Shown: positions 62,198 through 64,000 of the stretch, piece after piece
Layout of the letters: each line of letters begins with the position of its first letter
Numbering within the stretch: position 1 is the stretch's first letter
NCBI RefSeq assembly: GCF_000411255.1
Contig: NZ_KE150412.1
Location: 1,694,892 to 1,758,891, forward strand
Direction: 5' to 3'
Source: Paenibacillus sp. HGH0039
GTDB taxonomy: Bacteria > Bacillota > Bacilli > Paenibacillales > NBRC-103111
Length of the DNA stretch: 64,000 nt
Program-made: the position numbers and the translations under genes
The notes under the pieces: generated by a model
Database searches by the model: none
Told to the model about the DNA's origin: nothing
What the model saw: only the letters and a program-made list of their open reading frames with translations

Positions 62198-63330
62198 TTG
62201 TCTTTCCCCTTTCCGTATAAAACAGCCTGACCCAGAAGCTGGGCTTTCATGGAGATCAGGAACGTTTCAATCGTGACAGATCCGTCGTTCTCCCGCGCCG
62301 CCTGCTCCATTCCCATTTCCTTCAAGCTTTCCCGGCAGCAGCGGCTGCTCATTTCCTCGAAGAAAGCCGTCAGGCCCAGCTCCTGCATCCGGTCCCCCAC
62401 CTGGGAGGCCGTGTTGGCCGAGAGCACCTCGCCGATGAGCTCCGCGTCCGCGCCGGCCGCTTCCGCGAGCTCGGCGAGAAACCCGAAATCCACCGGGGCG
62501 CTTTTGGAATGGACCATCATGACGCCCTGCGCCAGCTTGGAGAACTTGCCCATCATGCCGACGAGCGTAATCTTCTTCACGCCTTGGCCCCGGCACTGCT
62601 TCAAAGCGAAGCCGACAAAGTCCCCCATCTCGACAAAAGCTTCTTCCGACAGCCCGGGATACAGGTCGATGCCGAACTTCTCCGAACGTCCTCCGGTCGA
62701 GAGCACGATGTGCTCGCAGCCGCAGCGTACGGCGACCCGGATCGCCTGGGCCACGCTCGCTTTGTAGGCCGACGTGGAAAAAGGGACGACGGTTCCCCGC
62801 GTTCCCAGAATAGAAATGCCGCCGATGATCCCCAAACGGCCGTTCAATGTTTTCTTCGCGATTTCCTCGCCGTCCGGAACGGAAACGACTACTTGAACGC
62901 CGCGGTCGGAACCGTAAACGTTCAGGACGTCTTCCACCGCTTCCCGGATCATTTTGCGCGGAACGGGGTTGATCGCCGCCTCGCCGACCGGAACGGGCAG
63001 ACCCGGTTTCGTGACCCGGCCTACTCCGATTCCGCCGTCGATGACGATCCCGGGTTCCGATCGCCACTTCACCTCGGTAATAATCCGGGCGCCGTGAGTC
63101 GCATCGGGGTCGTCGCCCCCGTCTTTGATCGTCTCGGCAGAAGCCGATTCCTCTCCGACCGAGCAGGCCGTCATCGTGAACGTGACGACCTCCCCGATCG
63201 GCAGCCGGATCGTCGCTTCGCTTTGCAGCTCCTGCTCGATCAGCGCGGTCAGAGCCGCCTTGGCCGTAGCCGCGGCACAGGAGCCTGTCGTGTAGCCGTG
63301 GCGGAGCGGTTTGGCTGCCTGCTCTTCCAT
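62194..63330 (-). CDS. cbiD: cobalt-precorrin-5B C1-methyltransferase
   Basis: Methylates C1 in the anaerobic pathway. 378 residues. Signature [14 protein letters not shown] at 9-22, [14 protein letters not shown]-type segment [14 protein letters not shown] near 98-111, and GGRSEKFG near 215. CbiD marks this operon as the oxygen-independent route, together with CbiG. Confidence 0.94.
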   Translation of the reverse strand: MEEQAAKPLRHGYTTGSCAAATAKAALTALIEQELQSEATIRLPIGEVVTFTMTACSVGEESASAETIKDGGDDPDATHGARIITEVKWRSEPGIVIDGGIGVGRVTKPGLPVPVGEAAINPVPRKMIREAVEDVLNVYGSDRGVQVVVSVPDGEEIAKKTLNGRLGIIGGISILGTRGTVVPFSTSAYKASVAQAIRVAVRCGCEHIVLSTGGRSEKFGIDLYPGLSEEAFVEMGDFVGFALKQCRGQGVKKITLVGMMGKFSKLAQGVMMVHSKSAPVDFGFLAELAEAAGADAELIGEVLSANTASQVGDRMQELGLTAFFEEMSSRCCRESLKEMGMEQAARENDGSVTIETFLISMKAQLLGQAVLYGKGKDK

Positions 63331-63340
63331 AGGCGTAAGC

Positions 63341-63991
63341 TTACCCCCGCTTCTCTGCCATCAGAGACAGCGCATTGACTGCCGCGACCGCGACCGGGCT
63401 GCCTCCTTTGCGGCCGATATTCGTAATGAACGGCACGTCGAGCTGAAGCAGCTCTTCTTTGGATTCCGCCGCGGATACGAAACCGACCGGAACGCCTACG
63501 ATAAGTCCCGGGCGCGCCTCGCCTTCCTTGACCAGACGGATCAGCTCCAGCAAAGCCGTAGGAGCATTCCCGATGGCGAAAATCCCGCCTTCCGCTTCAC
63601 GGATCGCCTTGCGGACCGAAATGATCGCGCGTGTCGTGTTCAGCCTTTTGGCCTCTTCCATCACGTCCGGATCGGAGATGTAAACGTTGACCTTGCCGCC
63701 GAATTTCTCGATGCGGGGTTTGCTGATTCCCACCTGCACCATCTGAACGTCCGCCACGACCGTGCGGCCCGCACGGATCGCTTCAATTCCGGCTTCTATG
63801 GCACGGGGATGAAAAACAAGGCTTCGACCCAGCTCGAAATCGGCCGATGCGTGAATGACCCGCTGGACAACCGGGTACTGCTCTTCGGTAAAGTCGTGAG
63901 AACCCAGCTCCTCCGTAATCATCTCAAAACTTTTCGCTTCTATTTCCTGCGGCTGAACCGTCAGCGGTTTAAATTCGGTACGAAAGTCCAT
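63341..63991 (-). CDS. cbiC: cobalt-precorrin-8X methylmutase
   Basis: Moves the methyl group from C11 to C12 to give cobyrinic acid. 216 residues, normal length. Catalytic His in RVIHASADFE near 44-53; also RTVVADVQMVQVGI and PTALLELIRL. The ATG at 63989-63991 is supported by length, but only 9 bases remain upstream and no ribosome site is visible; the frame stays open to the edge. First visible gene of the operon; any riboswitch or cbiH would lie further upstream. Confidence 0.93.
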   Translation of the reverse strand: MDFRTEFKPLTVQPQEIEAKSFEMITEELGSHDFTEEQYPVVQRVIHASADFELGRSLVFHPRAIEAGIEAIRAGRTVVADVQMVQVGISKPRIEKFGGKVNVYISDPDVMEEAKRLNTTRAIISVRKAIREAEGGIFAIGNAPTALLELIRLVKEGEARPGLIVGVPVGFVSAAESKEELLQLDVPFITNIGRKGGSPVAVAAVNALSLMAEKRG

Positions 63992-64000
63992 TAGGAAGAT

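Overview
The window is a chromosomal segment of a moderately GC-rich, endospore-forming Firmicute, most likely of the family Paenibacillaceae (Paenibacillus or a close relative). The case rests on spore genes (sda, a Spo0E-type phosphatase, gerQ, an alpha/beta SASP, a YjcZ-like peptide), the Bacillus-type primosome genes dnaB and dnaI, a coproheme-type HemQ, the futalosine enzyme MqnE, strong AGGAGG ribosome sites with many GTG/TTG starts, and a block resembling the Bacillus subtilis yui/yum/yut neighbourhood. No rRNA, tRNA, insertion sequence, prophage or CRISPR array was seen. It reads as core chromosome, so most of the novelty lies in regulation and small genes.

Layout. 1-3.5 kb: sdhC-sdhA (sdhB off the edge) with a divergent LysR regulator, then a small orphan gene behind a MerR-like promoter. 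3.5-7.1 kb: ktrB-ktrA-cation/proton antiporter on the minus strand behind a c-di-AMP (ydaO-type) riboswitch. 7.3-16 kb: a CPBP protease, uvrC, trxA, a short HemAT-like globin sensor, and dnaB-dnaI. 16-27.3 kb: a redox and Fe-S block (pspC, yuiB, hemQ, type II NADH dehydrogenase, YumC ferredoxin reductase, sda, mscL, erpA, spo0E-like, mqnE, YutJ, YuzB, NifU-type scaffold). 27.3-36 kb: SDR plus HEPN protein with overlapping reading frames, ctaA, a thioredoxin-like protein, SPFH plus ribbon-helix-helix pair, GNAT, a copper-amine-oxidase-domain lipoprotein and YppC. 36-48 kb: envelope and housekeeping genes (MurJ/YtgP-like flippase, ThuA, DUF456, HAD phosphatase, asparagine synthetase, class B PBP, transglutaminase, MFS). 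48-56 kb: Toprim protein, SCO, ctaB, an OmpR-type regulator, gerQ, YfhP, SASP, and trpS with a Trp T-box. 56.4-64 kb: an anaerobic-type cobalamin operon cbiC-D-ET-L-F-G-A with 4-bp ATGA overlaps at most junctions.

How it works together. Many genes serve aerobic respiration: succinate dehydrogenase, NADH dehydrogenases, menaquinone synthesis, heme synthesis (HemQ), heme O/A synthesis (CtaB, CtaA) and cytochrome oxidase copper assembly (SCO). Potassium homeostasis is placed under c-di-AMP control. Sporulation entry is tied to replication through sda, whose promoter region carries a cluster of DnaA boxes and a LexA-like box. Points most worth a second look are that sda control region, the orphan MerR-like operator at 3.1 kb, the 92-nt HEPN/SDR overlap, a self-contained 20-codon gene upstream of asnB, GTGAAAAT repeats between ndh and yumC, and alanine-rich insertions in UvrC, CbiG, CbiA and an MFS transporter.
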